A stretch of 64,000 nt of DNA. Origin: Nocardia albiluteola (GTDB taxonomy: Bacteria > Actinomycetota > Actinomycetes > Mycobacteriales > Mycobacteriaceae). The position numbers were made by a program, and so were the translations under genes. The notes beneath the pieces are model-generated. The model saw only the letters and a list, made by a program, of their open reading frames with translations, made no database searches and was not told the origin of the DNA. Below are positions 25,489 to 34,271 of this stretch, piece by piece (position 1 is the first letter of the stretch; the number at the start of each line of letters is the position of its first letter). Location of the stretch: NCBI RefSeq assembly GCF_018860155.1, contig NZ_JAHKNI010000015.1:62001-126000 (forward strand), in the 5' to 3' direction.

Positions 25489-25633
25489 ATCGACCACGAT
25501 CCTGATCTCGGTCTGGGTGGCGACCTTCGTTTTGTACGTATTCGTCAAGCCCGCTACGCCGGATCACAGCGGCTTCTCGCCGATTGCCAATACCATTCCG
25601 AAATCAATGATTTCGTCCACATCCGCCAAGTGA
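25475..25633 (+). CDS. Small single-span membrane protein
   Basis: 52 aa starting at GTG 25475, inside the last codons of the channel gene (14-nt overlap, different frame), stop TGA 25631-25633. The product starts KLRKSTTILISVWVATFVLY, one membrane segment after a positive N-terminus, then ~28 polar residues (KPATPDHSGFSP). Mycobacteria have a small membrane-protein gene in the same slot before ftsE, which supports this as real. Function unknown; coupling to the channel suggests an accessory subunit. Confidence 0.65.
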   Translation: MKLRKSTTILISVWVATFVLYVFVKPATPDHSGFSPIANTIPKSMISSTSAK

Positions 25634-25705
25634 CGCCTATGTGACACGGAATTCACAGGTGTGCGGGCGCGGGTGCCCTCGCTTTGCTGGTTACACTGGC
25701 TCCCC

Positions 25706-26395
25706 GTGATCACCCTGCGGAACGTCACCAAGTCATACAAGACCTCGACGCGTCCGGCGCTGGACAATGTTTCGGTCGAGGTCGCAAAGGGCGAGTTCCT
25801 GTTCATCATCGGGCCGTCCGGTTCGGGCAAGTCGACGTTCATGCGGCTGCTGCTCAAGGAGGAGCGCCCCACCGACGGAGAGATCCACGTCGCGGACTTC
25901 CGGGTGGACCGCCTGGCCGGGCGCAAGGTGCCCAAGCTGCGCCAGCGCATCGGCTGCGTGTTCCAGGACTTCCGGCTGCTGCAGCAGAAGACCGTCGAGC
26001 AGAACGTGGCCTTCGCCCTCGAGGTGATCGGCAAGAACCGCAAGTTCATCACCCGCGCGGTGCCCGAGGCGCTGGACCTGGTCGGCCTGTCCGGCAAGGC
26101 CGATCGGCTGCCCAGCGAGTTGTCCGGCGGTGAGCAGCAGCGGGTCGCGATCGCGCGGGCCTTCGTGAACCGGCCCCTGGTGCTGCTGGCCGACGAGCCC
26201 ACCGGCAACCTCGACCCCGATACCAGTCAGGACATCATGACCCTGCTCGAACGCATCAACCGCACCGGCACCACGGTGCTCATGGCCACGCACGACAACC
26301 ACATCGTCGACACGATGCGCCGGCGCGTGGTGGAGCTGGATCGCGGCCGCCTGGTGCGCGACGAGGCGATCGGCGTGTACGGGGTGGGCCGGTAA
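25706..26395 (+). CDS. ftsE: Cell division ATP-binding protein FtsE
   Basis: 229 aa from GTG 25706 (VITLRNVTKSYKTS); an in-frame upstream start at 25661 would add a non-conserved tail. ABC ATPase motifs: GPSGSGKST (~36-44), Q-loop CVFQDFRLL, signature LSGGEQQRVAIARAF (~139), Walker B VLLADEPTGNLDPDT, H-loop MATHD. It pairs with FtsX to activate peptidoglycan hydrolysis at the septum. Its stop overlaps the FtsX start by 1 nt. Confidence 0.95.
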   Translation: MITLRNVTKSYKTSTRPALDNVSVEVAKGEFLFIIGPSGSGKSTFMRLLLKEERPTDGEIHVADFRVDRLAGRKVPKLRQRIGCVFQDFRLLQQKTVEQNVAFALEVIGKNRKFITRAVPEALDLVGLSGKADRLPSELSGGEQQRVAIARAFVNRPLVLLADEPTGNLDPDTSQDIMTLLERINRTGTTVLMATHDNHIVDTMRRRVVELDRGRLVRDEAIGVYGVGR

Positions 26396-27300
26396 TGCGC
26401 GCGAGCTTCCTGTTCGGCGAGGTCTTCAACGGCCTGCGCCGCAACGTCACCATGACCATCGCGATGATCCTGACCACCGCCGTCTCGCTGACCATGCTCG
26501 GCGGCGGTCTGCTGGCGGTGCGGATGGCCGACAAGACCGAGCAGTACTTCCTGGACCGGCTCGAGGTGCGGCTGTATCTGGACGACGCGATCTCCGCGAA
26601 CGACGTGGACTGTTCGCAGGATCCGTGCAAGACCCTGCTGGCGGATCTGAAGCAGGCCCAGGGCGTGGTGTCCGTGCAGTACCTGAGCCGCGCCGACGCG
26701 ATTCGCGAGGCCAAGGAGAAGACCTTCAAGGACCAGCCCGAGCTGGCCGCCTACGTCGCGCAGTCGCCGCTGCCCGCCTCGCTGCGGGTGAAGATGACCG
26801 CCGCCGACCAGTATCCGCACATCCTGCAGGCGTTCCAGGGACGGCCCGGGGTCGGATTCGTGCGCAACGACAAGGACATCGTCGACCGGCTGGTGAGCCT
26901 GTTCGACGGGCTGCGCAACGCGGCGTTCGGCCTGGCGGTGCTGCAGGCGTTCGCGGCGATCCTGCTGATCGCGAATATGGTGCAGATCGCGGCGTTCACC
27001 CGGCGCGAGGAGGTCGGCATCATGCGGCTGGTCGGCGCGAGCCGCTGGTACACGCAGTTGCCGTTCCTGCTGGAGGCGGTGGTCGCCGCGGTGGCCGGTT
27101 CGGTGCTGGCGGTGCTCGGCCTGCTGACCGCCCGCCCGCTGGTGATCGACCGCGCGCTGGGTTCGCTGTTCGAGTCGAAGGTGTTCCCGCGCATCACCAG
27201 CGACGACATCACGATTGTGGCCATGACGATCATCCCCGTCGGCATCGTGTTCGCCGCGGTGACCGCCTACGGCACCCTGCGGTATTACGTGCGCGAGTGA
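26395..27300 (+). CDS. ftsX: Cell division permease FtsX
   Basis: 301 aa. N-terminal membrane segment (NVTMTIAMILTTAVSLTMLGGGLLAV), an extracytoplasmic loop of ~140 residues with two Cys (DCSQDPCKTLL), then three segments: FGLAVLQAFAAILLIANMVQI, FLLEAVVAAVAGSVLAVLGLLTA and IVAMTIIPVGIVFAAVTAYG. MRLVGASRWY is the family coupling motif. ATG overlaps the FtsE stop. A GC hairpin with a T-run follows immediately. The next gene is not smpB, unlike in mycobacteria. Confidence 0.95.
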   Translation: MRASFLFGEVFNGLRRNVTMTIAMILTTAVSLTMLGGGLLAVRMADKTEQYFLDRLEVRLYLDDAISANDVDCSQDPCKTLLADLKQAQGVVSVQYLSRADAIREAKEKTFKDQPELAAYVAQSPLPASLRVKMTAADQYPHILQAFQGRPGVGFVRNDKDIVDRLVSLFDGLRNAAFGLAVLQAFAAILLIANMVQIAAFTRREEVGIMRLVGASRWYTQLPFLLEAVVAAVAGSVLAVLGLLTARPLVIDRALGSLFESKVFPRITSDDITIVAMTIIPVGIVFAAVTAYGTLRYYVRE

Positions 27301-27301
27301 G

Positions 27302-27335
27302 CAGGCCCGGTTCGAGACTCGCGCCGGCCTGTTTT
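27302..27335 (+). terminator. Terminator after ftsX
   Basis: CAGGCC (27302-27307) pairs with GGCCTG (27326-27331), the stem extended by further G-C pairs with one bulge, followed by TTTT (27332-27335). It is directly downstream of the ftsX stop. Confidence 0.6.
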
Positions 27336-27641
27336 GCTCTACATCACCGACCGCTCCGGACTCTTGTTCGGGCACTTCTTGATCTGAATCCCGCCCCGTC
27401 GGTATTCTCAATGGGTATCCAATGTGTTGATCAGCGGGTATCCGGGACGTCTGGTCGCGGAAAGCATCGGCGCTGCACGTTGATTCGAACACTCATGACA
27501 TCCCAGCCGTATCGCCGGAGCTGGGAGCGCTGGTCCAGGTATCGACTTTGCTCCGATCCTCGTCTGTACGGGTTCCCGGTGTGAGTCCGAGGCCTGGTCC
27601 CTCGACGGCGAGCCGACAGCTTTCCTTCCCGGAGGTGGGCG
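27336..27641. other. 306-bp upstream region of the sulfatase gene
   Basis: No gene seen. GGGTATCC occurs twice (about 27414 and 27438, 24 bp apart), a possible direct-repeat binding site. A GGAGG about 6 nt before the ATG at 27642 fixes the sulfatase start. Confidence 0.35.
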
Positions 27642-29993
27642 ATGGCCGAGCAGTTTGCAGGACATGTCGCACTCGATATCCGTGATTCGGTCGCCGACTG
27701 GCGGCCCTTCGCCGAGCCGACCGCGCCGAAGGGCGCGCCGAATGTGCTGTATCTGGTGTGGGACGATATCGGGATCGCTACCTGGGACTGCTATGGCGGT
27801 CTGGTCGATATGCCGAATATGAAGCGCATCGCCGATCGTGGCGTGCGGTTCACGCAGTTCCACACCACCGCGCTGTGTTCCCCCACCCGTGCCTCGCTGT
27901 TGACCGGGCGCAATGCGACCTCGGTCGGTATGGCGACCATCGAGGAATTCACCGACGGGTTCCCGAACATGTGCGGCCGGATACCGGCCGAGACCGCATT
28001 GTGCTCCGAGGTGCTCAGCGAGCGTGGATGGAACACGTACGCGGTCGGAAAATGGCATATGACACCGCTGGAGGAGGAAAATCTGGCGGCGTCGAAGCGG
28101 CATTGGCCGCTGGGGCGCGGGTTCGAACGGTTCTACGGATTCCTGGGCGGCGAGGCCGACCAGTGGTATCCGAACCTGGTGTACGACAACCACCCGATTT
28201 CCCCGCCGTACGCACCGGAGGACGGGTACCACCTGTCGAAGGATCTGGCCGACAAGACGATCGAGTTTATTCGTGATGCGAAGGTGATCGCGCCCGATAA
28301 ACCGTGGTTCATGTACCTGTGCCCGGGTTGTGGGCATGCGCCGCACCACGTGGCGCGGGAATGGGCCGACCAGTATCTCGGCCGGTTCGACATGGGCTAC
28401 GAGAAGTATCGCGAAATCGTCCTCGAGAACCAGAAGCGCATGGGCCTGGTGCCGGAGAACACCGAGCTGTCGCCCATGAATCCGTACGTGAACGTCACCA
28501 GTGCCGACGGCAAACCGTGGCCGGTGCTGGACACCGTGCGTGAATGGGAATCGCTGTCAGAGGACGAGAAGCGGCTGTTTCGGCGGCAGGCCGAGGTGTT
28601 CGCCGGATTCCTGACTTACACGGACGCGCAGATCGGCCGGCTGCTGGATTATCTCGAGGAAAGCGGCCAGTTGGATAATACGATCATCGTCGCCTTCTCG
28701 GACAACGGCGCCAGCGGCGAGGGGGGTCCGAACGGCTCGGCGAACGAGATGAAATTCTTCAACGGCTATATCGACACGATCGACGACGGTTTGGCGAAGA
28801 TCGACGAGCTGGGCTCGCCCGCCACCTACAACCACTACAGCATCGGGTGGGCGATGGCGTTCAACACACCCTATAAGCTGTACAAGCGGTATGCCTCCCA
28901 CGAGGGCGGCATCGCGGATCCGTGCCTGATGTCGTGGCCGGCCGGGATTTCGGCCCGCGGTGAGGTGTGCCACCAGTACCTCAATGTCTGCGATATCACC
29001 CCGACCGTCTATGAACTGCTCGGCATCGCGCCCCCGGGCATGGTGAAGGCTGTCCCTCAGCGCCCCTTGGAAGGGGTCAGCTTCCGGGCGCTGCTCGATG
29101 ACCCGGGCGCGGACGCCGGAAAGCACACGCAGTTCTATTCGATGCTGGGTACGCGCGGGATATGGCATCGCGGGTGGTTCGCCGACGCCATTCACGCGGC
29201 ATGCCCGTCGGGTTGGGGGCATTTCGACACCGACCGCTGGGAGCTGTTCCACCTCGAGCAGGACCGCAGTCAGGTGCACGACCTCGCCGGTACTCACCCC
29301 GGCCTGCTGGAACAGATGAAGGTGCTGTGGTTCTCGGAGGCCGGGAAATACAGTGGGATGCCACTGAACGACCTCGACTTCATCTCGATGATGACGCGCT
29401 ACCGCCCGACATACGCCGCCGATCGGGACAGCGCTGTCTACTATCCAGGAATCGCCGAGGTGGGACCGGGTGCGGCGCTCGAGATCCGGGGACGTTCGTT
29501 CGCTCTGCTCGCCGAGACGACAATCGCCAGCCAGGGCGCGCAGGGGGTGCTGTTCGCCCACGGTGGGCGGCTGGGCGGGCATACTCTGTTCGTCAGGGAG
29601 GGCCATCTGCACTACATCTACAACTTCCTCGGCGAGGAGGAACAGGCGATTGTTTCCGATCGCGAGATACCGCTCGGCGATCACATCCTCGGGATCCGGT
29701 ACGAGCGCCGCGGAACTCGGCCCGACAACTTCACGCCCACGGGTGAGGCCATCCTCTACATCGATGAGAGGCCCGTGGGCTCCCTCGATGACATGCGAAC
29801 CCAACCCATCGTGTTCTCCGGCGTCGGGGAGGGAGTCCGTGTGGGCCGCGACGGCGGTCAGTCCGTGACCGCGCAGTACCGGTCACCGTTCCCGTTCACC
29901 GGGGGAATCGTGCACCAGGTCATCGAGGATGTGAGCGGAAAGCCGTACCAGGATCTGGAAATGGCGGCGGCGGCGGCCTTTTCGCGCGATTGA
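27642..29993 (+). CDS. Type I arylsulfatase (formylglycine-dependent)
   Basis: 783 aa, in the long actinobacterial arylsulfatase class. Metal-site strand NVLYLVWDDIGIATWDCYGG (~32-51), then the sulfatase signature LCSPTRASLLTGRN with Cys 79 as the residue oxidised to formylglycine, and AVGKWHMTP (~137). IIVAFSDNGASGEGGPNGS (~348) supplies further metal ligands. The ~200-aa C-terminal part is a beta-rich domain. There is no export signal, so a cytoplasmic or Tat-independent product is likely. The maturase gene follows 12 nt downstream. Substrate sulfate ester unknown. Confidence 0.9.
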   Translation: MAEQFAGHVALDIRDSVADWRPFAEPTAPKGAPNVLYLVWDDIGIATWDCYGGLVDMPNMKRIADRGVRFTQFHTTALCSPTRASLLTGRNATSVGMATIEEFTDGFPNMCGRIPAETALCSEVLSERGWNTYAVGKWHMTPLEEENLAASKRHWPLGRGFERFYGFLGGEADQWYPNLVYDNHPISPPYAPEDGYHLSKDLADKTIEFIRDAKVIAPDKPWFMYLCPGCGHAPHHVAREWADQYLGRFDMGYEKYREIVLENQKRMGLVPENTELSPMNPYVNVTSADGKPWPVLDTVREWESLSEDEKRLFRRQAEVFAGFLTYTDAQIGRLLDYLEESGQLDNTIIVAFSDNGASGEGGPNGSANEMKFFNGYIDTIDDGLAKIDELGSPATYNHYSIGWAMAFNTPYKLYKRYASHEGGIADPCLMSWPAGISARGEVCHQYLNVCDITPTVYELLGIAPPGMVKAVPQRPLEGVSFRALLDDPGADAGKHTQFYSMLGTRGIWHRGWFADAIHAACPSGWGHFDTDRWELFHLEQDRSQVHDLAGTHPGLLEQMKVLWFSEAGKYSGMPLNDLDFISMMTRYRPTYAADRDSAVYYPGIAEVGPGAALEIRGRSFALLAETTIASQGAQGVLFAHGGRLGGHTLFVREGHLHYIYNFLGEEEQAIVSDREIPLGDHILGIRYERRGTRPDNFTPTGEAILYIDERPVGSLDDMRTQPIVFSGVGEGVRVGRDGGQSVTAQYRSPFPFTGGIVHQVIEDVSGKPYQDLEMAAAAAFSRD

Positions 29994-30005
29994 GGGGACG
30001 ATCCC

Positions 30006-30947
30006 GTGGCGACCGCGATCCGCGACAATATCCGGCATGGCATGGTCCGGATACCGGGCGGCGACTTCGCCATGGGATCGGAGGACTTCTTTCCCGAGGA
30101 GCAGCCGGTGCACCAGGTGCGGGTCGATTCGTTCTGGATCGACCCGCACCCGGTGACCAACGTCGCCTTCCGGCGATTCGTGAAGGAGTCCGGATACGTC
30201 ACCGTCGCCGAACGTTGTCCCGCGGCCGAGGACTACCCGGGTGCGGAGCCGGAGAACCTGATTCCGGGCGCGTTGGTATTCCGGCCCACCAAGGCAGCAG
30301 TGCCGCTGGACAATTGGCGTCGGTGGTGGCGGTATGTGCCCGGAGCCTGCTGGCGTCACCCGCGTGGACCGGACAGCACTCTGGACGGGCTCGACCGTCA
30401 TCCGGTCACCCAGGTTGCCTACGAGGATGCTGCGGCGTATGCGGCATGGGCCGGTAGGCGGCTACCGACCGAGGCCGAATGGGAGTACGCGGCCCGTGGT
30501 GGACTGGATGCGGCCACCTACGCGTGGGGTGACGATTTCGAACCCACCGGACGGCGTTTGGCCAATGTCTGGGTCGGCGCATTCCCTTGGCAATTCCATC
30601 CGGGTCGAGGGCAGGCGTCCGAACCCGGCACGACGGCGGTCGGCGCCTATGCTCCCAATGGCTACGGTCTTTACGACATGACCGGAAATGTGTGGGAGTG
30701 GACCGCCGACTATTTCCGTCCCGGGCACCGGACGCGGACATGCTGTGCCCCAAGCAATCCGAGCGCGGATATCTGTGAATCCGCGGTTGCGCAACGGTTT
30801 CCGCGCCGTGTCGTCAAGGGCGGCTCGTATCTGTGCGCGGCCAACTATTGCCTGCGTTATCGGCCTGCTGCCCGGCAGCCTCAGACCGAGGACACCGCCA
30901 CCTGCCACCTCGGTTTCCGCTGCGTTGTTCGCGATATATCCGCCTGA
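30006..30947 (+). CDS. Formylglycine-generating enzyme (sulfatase maturase)
   Basis: 313 aa from GTG 30006. FGE-sulfatase fold: MVRIPGGDFAMGSEDFFPEEQPVHQVRVDSFWIDPHPVTN (~13-52), RLPTEAEWEYAARGG (~155), GLYDMTGNVWEWTADYF (~220), and the C-terminal GGSYLCAANYCLRYRPAARQ in which Cys 277 and Cys 282 have the same 5-residue spacing as the catalytic copper-binding pair of human FGE. It oxidises the sulfatase Cys to formylglycine. Tight linkage after the sulfatase indicates one transcript. Confidence 0.92.
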   Translation: MATAIRDNIRHGMVRIPGGDFAMGSEDFFPEEQPVHQVRVDSFWIDPHPVTNVAFRRFVKESGYVTVAERCPAAEDYPGAEPENLIPGALVFRPTKAAVPLDNWRRWWRYVPGACWRHPRGPDSTLDGLDRHPVTQVAYEDAAAYAAWAGRRLPTEAEWEYAARGGLDAATYAWGDDFEPTGRRLANVWVGAFPWQFHPGRGQASEPGTTAVGAYAPNGYGLYDMTGNVWEWTADYFRPGHRTRTCCAPSNPSADICESAVAQRFPRRVVKGGSYLCAANYCLRYRPAARQPQTEDTATCHLGFRCVVRDISA

Positions 30948-31107
30948 ACGGTGGATGGTGTACGCGCTTCGGAACATGTTCGGTATCGATGTAATGAGCC
31001 TTTTTGGGAGCCGGTCAGGGTACTAAAGCCCATTGTCTCGGCTCGCGTTCGAGAGGAGAGTAGACAGTTGGTCGGGTTTCGCGCTCGCTCAGCAAAGGAT
31101 GGTTGAA

Positions 31108-31281
31108 ATGTCTACTAAAGTTTCCTCCGCGCTTGCCGCGCTCGCAATTGTCATTTCCGTACTGGCCCTGGCTCCGGCCGCTTCGGCCGCTCCGGCCGTA
31201 CCGACAGCATCACCCGTGGGGTCGGCGTTTTTCTGCTTCAATATTCCGTTGGGAGCATTCAGTTTCAGCATCTGTATCTGA
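31108..31281 (+). CDS. Small secreted peptide, 57 aa
   Basis: ATG 31108 with AAAGGA 8 nt upstream. A signal peptide (KVSSALAALAIVISVLALAPAASA, cleavage near residue 28 after ASA) leaves a ~29-residue peptide ending SAFFCFNIPLGAFSFSICI with two cysteines 12 apart, probably one disulfide, and strongly hydrophobic. I know of no characterised family; an uncharacterised actinobacterial secreted mini-protein. Codon use is less GC-rich at the start. It stands alone between the FGE gene and recQ. Confidence 0.6.
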   Translation: MSTKVSSALAALAIVISVLALAPAASAAPAVPTASPVGSAFFCFNIPLGAFSFSICI

Positions 31282-31430
31282 CGTCGGAGCGCACTTTCCG
31301 GACGCGGGGTGGCCTCGCGTTGGGGAGGTTCCGTGATCCGGAGGTGTGGTGACGCGGGTGCGTTCGATGAGTCGGAGTGCGGGTGTCGAGTGGGGGTGGC
31401 GGCGTCGGCCGGGCTCCGTAGGATGTCGGG

Positions 31431-33635
31431 GTGACCTCCGAGACGCTCGAAACGCCCAGCGCCCAATCCGGTGTGGAACCCGATGCGGCGCAACAGGTTT
31501 TGCGACGGGTCTTCGGATATGAGAGTTTCCGGGGGCAGCAGCACGACATCGTGAGCCAGGTCATCGGGGGCGGTGATGCGCTGGTGCTAATGCCGACCGG
31601 TGGCGGAAAGTCGCTGTGCTACCAAATTCCGGCGCTGGTGCGGCCCGGGGTCGGAATCGTCGTCTCCCCGCTGATCGCGCTCATGCAGGATCAAGTCGAC
31701 GCACTGAACGCGGTGGGGGTGCGCGCGGCCTTCCTCAACTCCACCCAGTTCCCCGACGAGCGGCGCACCGTGGAGGCCCAGCTGCTGGCCGGCGAGCTCG
31801 ACCTGCTCTATCTGGCGCCCGAGCGGCTTCGCCTGGAGTCGACCATGCAGCTGCTCGACCGGGCGAAGATCGCGCTGTTCGCCATCGACGAGGCGCACTG
31901 CGTCTCGCAGTGGGGGCACGACTTCCGGCCGGAGTACCTGGGGCTGTCGGTGCTGCACGAGCGCTGGCCCACGGTGCCGCGCATCGCGCTGACGGCCACG
32001 GCCACCGAGAAGACCGCGGCGGAGATCGCCGAACGCCTCGACCTCGGCGCCGCACGGCATTTCGTCTCCAGCTTCGACCGTCCCAACATCCAGTACCGGA
32101 TCGAGCCGAAGAACCGCGGCGAGCAGCAGCTGCTCGGTTTCATCAGCACCGAGCACGCCGGAGACGCGGGTATCGTCTACTGCCTCTCGCGTAATTCGGT
32201 GGAGAAGACCGCGGAATTCCTCAGCCGCAACGGTGTCGAGGCGGTGCCGTATCACGCCGGGCTCGACGCGCGTACCCGCGCGACCAATCAGTCGCGGTTC
32301 CTGCGGGAGGACGGCTTGGTCGTCGTCGCGACCATCGCGTTCGGCATGGGCATCGACAAGCCCGATGTGCGCTTCGTCGCCCATCTCGACCTGCCGAAGT
32401 CGGTGGAGGGCTACTACCAGGAGACCGGTCGCGCGGGTCGCGACGGCGCGGCCTCCACCGCGTGGATGGTCTACGGCCTGAACGACGTTGTGCAGCAACG
32501 CAAAATGATCGACTCGTCCGAGGGCGACGCCGCCCACCGCCGCCAGCTGCAGCTGCATCTGGACGCGATGCTCGCGCTGTGCGAGACGGTGCAGTGCCGC
32601 CGCACCCAGCTGCTGGCCTACTTCGGTCAGCAGGGGCAGCCCTGCGGTAACTGCGACACCTGCCTGAATCCGCCCGAATCGTGGGACGGCACGGTGGCCG
32701 CACAGAAGGCGCTCTCGACGGTGCTGCGCCTCAAGCGCGAGCGCGGGCAGAGCTTCGGGGCCGGGCACATCGTCGACATCCTGATCGGCAAGTCGAATCC
32801 GAAGGTGGTGCAGCACAAGCACACCGAACTCAAGGTCTTCGGGGTGGGCGCCGAGCTGCGCGACGTGGAGTGGCGCGGAGTGATCCGCCAGCTGCTGGCC
32901 CAGGGGCTACTGGCGGTGCACGGCGATTACGGCGTGCTGACCCTCACCGAGGCCAGCGAGGAAGTCCTGTTCAAGGGCCGCACGGTGGCGCTGCGCCGCG
33001 AGCCCGAGCGCACCACGGCGGCAAAGGCACCGCGCGCCAAGGCATCTCGCCCGGTGGCGGCCGATCTGGCTCCGGCCGACGCGGGCTTGTTCGAGCGCCT
33101 GCGCGCCTGGCGCGCGACGACCGCCAAGGAACAGGGCGTGCCCGCGTACGTCGTCTTCCACGACGCGACCCTGCGCGAGATCGCCTCCCGCAAGCCCTCA
33201 ACCCTGAGCGAGCTCGGCGGCATCAGCGGTATCGGCGAGAACAAGCTCACCAAATACGGTGCGGGCGTGCTGGATACGCTCGCTGGGGAGCAGGGTGAGT
33301 CCGCCGCCGAGGGGAGTCGTGCGCGTACCGGCTCATCGGACGGCGACAGCCCGCGTGCGGCTGATCCCGTCTCGCCGCTCCCCGTCCGGGACGAACCACG
33401 CGCGGATGCGGCGCGGCAGTCCGGCGTCACAGGGCAGCGCCCGACCTCGAATCCGCGCGCCGCCGCCTCGCGCGACGCAGGTTCACCCTCGCGCGGTGCC
33501 CCAGCCTCGCGCGGTGCGGCCCCGGCGCGGCGGCAATCGAGCCCGGCGCGCACGCCCGCCGCCGAGCCGCACCCGTGGAACGACGAGCCTCCGCCGGATT
33601 GGGACTTCGAACCCCCGCCGGACAATATGTACTGA
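31431..33635 (+). CDS. recQ: ATP-dependent DNA helicase RecQ
   Basis: 734 aa from GTG 31431. Superfamily 2 motifs: Walker A LMPTGGGKSLCYQ (Lys 60), DEAH box AIDEAHCVSQWGHDFRPEY (from ~152), GIVYCLSRNSVEKTA, VATIAFGMGIDKPDVRFVAHLDLPKSVEGYYQETGRAGRDG (~300-340). A zinc site of four Cys (CETVQCRR...CGNCDTC, ~382-410) and a winged-helix RQC domain follow, then an HRDC domain (~555-620). The last ~110 residues are an Arg/Pro/Ala/Ser-rich disordered tail ending in an acidic aromatic motif PPPDWDFEPPPDNMY, not part of the canonical enzyme. Confidence 0.93.
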   Translation: MTSETLETPSAQSGVEPDAAQQVLRRVFGYESFRGQQHDIVSQVIGGGDALVLMPTGGGKSLCYQIPALVRPGVGIVVSPLIALMQDQVDALNAVGVRAAFLNSTQFPDERRTVEAQLLAGELDLLYLAPERLRLESTMQLLDRAKIALFAIDEAHCVSQWGHDFRPEYLGLSVLHERWPTVPRIALTATATEKTAAEIAERLDLGAARHFVSSFDRPNIQYRIEPKNRGEQQLLGFISTEHAGDAGIVYCLSRNSVEKTAEFLSRNGVEAVPYHAGLDARTRATNQSRFLREDGLVVVATIAFGMGIDKPDVRFVAHLDLPKSVEGYYQETGRAGRDGAASTAWMVYGLNDVVQQRKMIDSSEGDAAHRRQLQLHLDAMLALCETVQCRRTQLLAYFGQQGQPCGNCDTCLNPPESWDGTVAAQKALSTVLRLKRERGQSFGAGHIVDILIGKSNPKVVQHKHTELKVFGVGAELRDVEWRGVIRQLLAQGLLAVHGDYGVLTLTEASEEVLFKGRTVALRREPERTTAAKAPRAKASRPVAADLAPADAGLFERLRAWRATTAKEQGVPAYVVFHDATLREIASRKPSTLSELGGISGIGENKLTKYGAGVLDTLAGEQGESAAEGSRARTGSSDGDSPRAADPVSPLPVRDEPRADAARQSGVTGQRPTSNPRAAASRDAGSPSRGAPASRGAAPARRQSSPARTPAAEPHPWNDEPPPDWDFEPPPDNMY

Positions 33636-33686
33636 CCGTCAGCATGCCGCGAGCACGCATCGTGAAGCAGGGGCGTCCACGTCGCC

Positions 33687-33940
33687 GGGTGCTTCAGTCG
33701 CGGGGGATTGGACTCGACGGGCGAGCGAAGTCAGCGGTGCCGTCACCTGCCGGTGCCGCATCGGCGCCAGGGGAGATGACGTCGACGGTGTTTCGACCGG
33801 TGGTGCCACATCAGCGCCGGGGGAGATGAAGTTCGAACCGTGTTTTGACCCGCGGTGCCGCATCAGCACTGGAGGAAGCAGTGGATGGTGCCCTAACGGC
33901 CGGTACCGCATCGGCGCGGTAGGGGAATCTGTGTGGCTCG
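33687..33940. repeat. Degenerate ~50-bp tandem repeat array
   Basis: The core GGTGCCGCATCAGCGCC recurs in imperfect form at about 33751, 33801, 33853 and 33901 (period 50, 52, 48 bp), each followed by a purine-rich GGGGAGATGA-like segment; a weaker copy begins near 33688. It lies between recQ and a small membrane-protein gene and is noncoding as far as I can see. Confidence 0.65.
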
Positions 33941-33986
33941 TCGCGAATCCGTTTATCGGGACCGGGTTCGTGGGTAACGTTCTGGC

Positions 33987-34208
33987 ATGACGCTCGGTAA
34001 CGACGATGTGATCGGCGTGCAGGGTGCCGTCGAGGTGCCGCCCCTGGCCGTGGCGGAGGTCACGGAGGCGCATCCGGGCAGGCACCTCCGCAATTCCCGG
34101 CTGTGGCCGCGGCGGGAGACGCTGGGGCGCCCGCGCACGTCGACGCTGGCGTTGTCGGGCGCGTGGATAGCGGTGCTGGCCCTGTATCTCGAGGTGCGCC
34201 CCGGCTGA
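33987..34208 (+). CDS. Small single-span membrane protein, paralogue of the next gene
   Basis: 73 aa from ATG 33987. A polar N-terminal half is followed by RETLGRPRTSTLALSGAWIAVLALYLEVRPG, a C-terminal membrane helix with a short tail. The last 30 residues match those of the next gene closely (LGRPR-ST-...-WIAVL-LYLE). I do not recognise a characterised family. Orientation predicts a cytoplasmic N-terminus and an anchored C-terminus. Confidence 0.55.
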   Translation: MTLGNDDVIGVQGAVEVPPLAVAEVTEAHPGRHLRNSRLWPRRETLGRPRTSTLALSGAWIAVLALYLEVRPG

Positions 34209-34271
34209 TCCGGCACGACTCCCGGCCCCATCATGCCTCCGAATGCACGCCGGATTGGTTAACGTTCGATC

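Noticed and set aside
33687..33940. CRISPR array
   Set aside because: The repeats are imperfect, the intervals are themselves related, and no cas gene is nearby.
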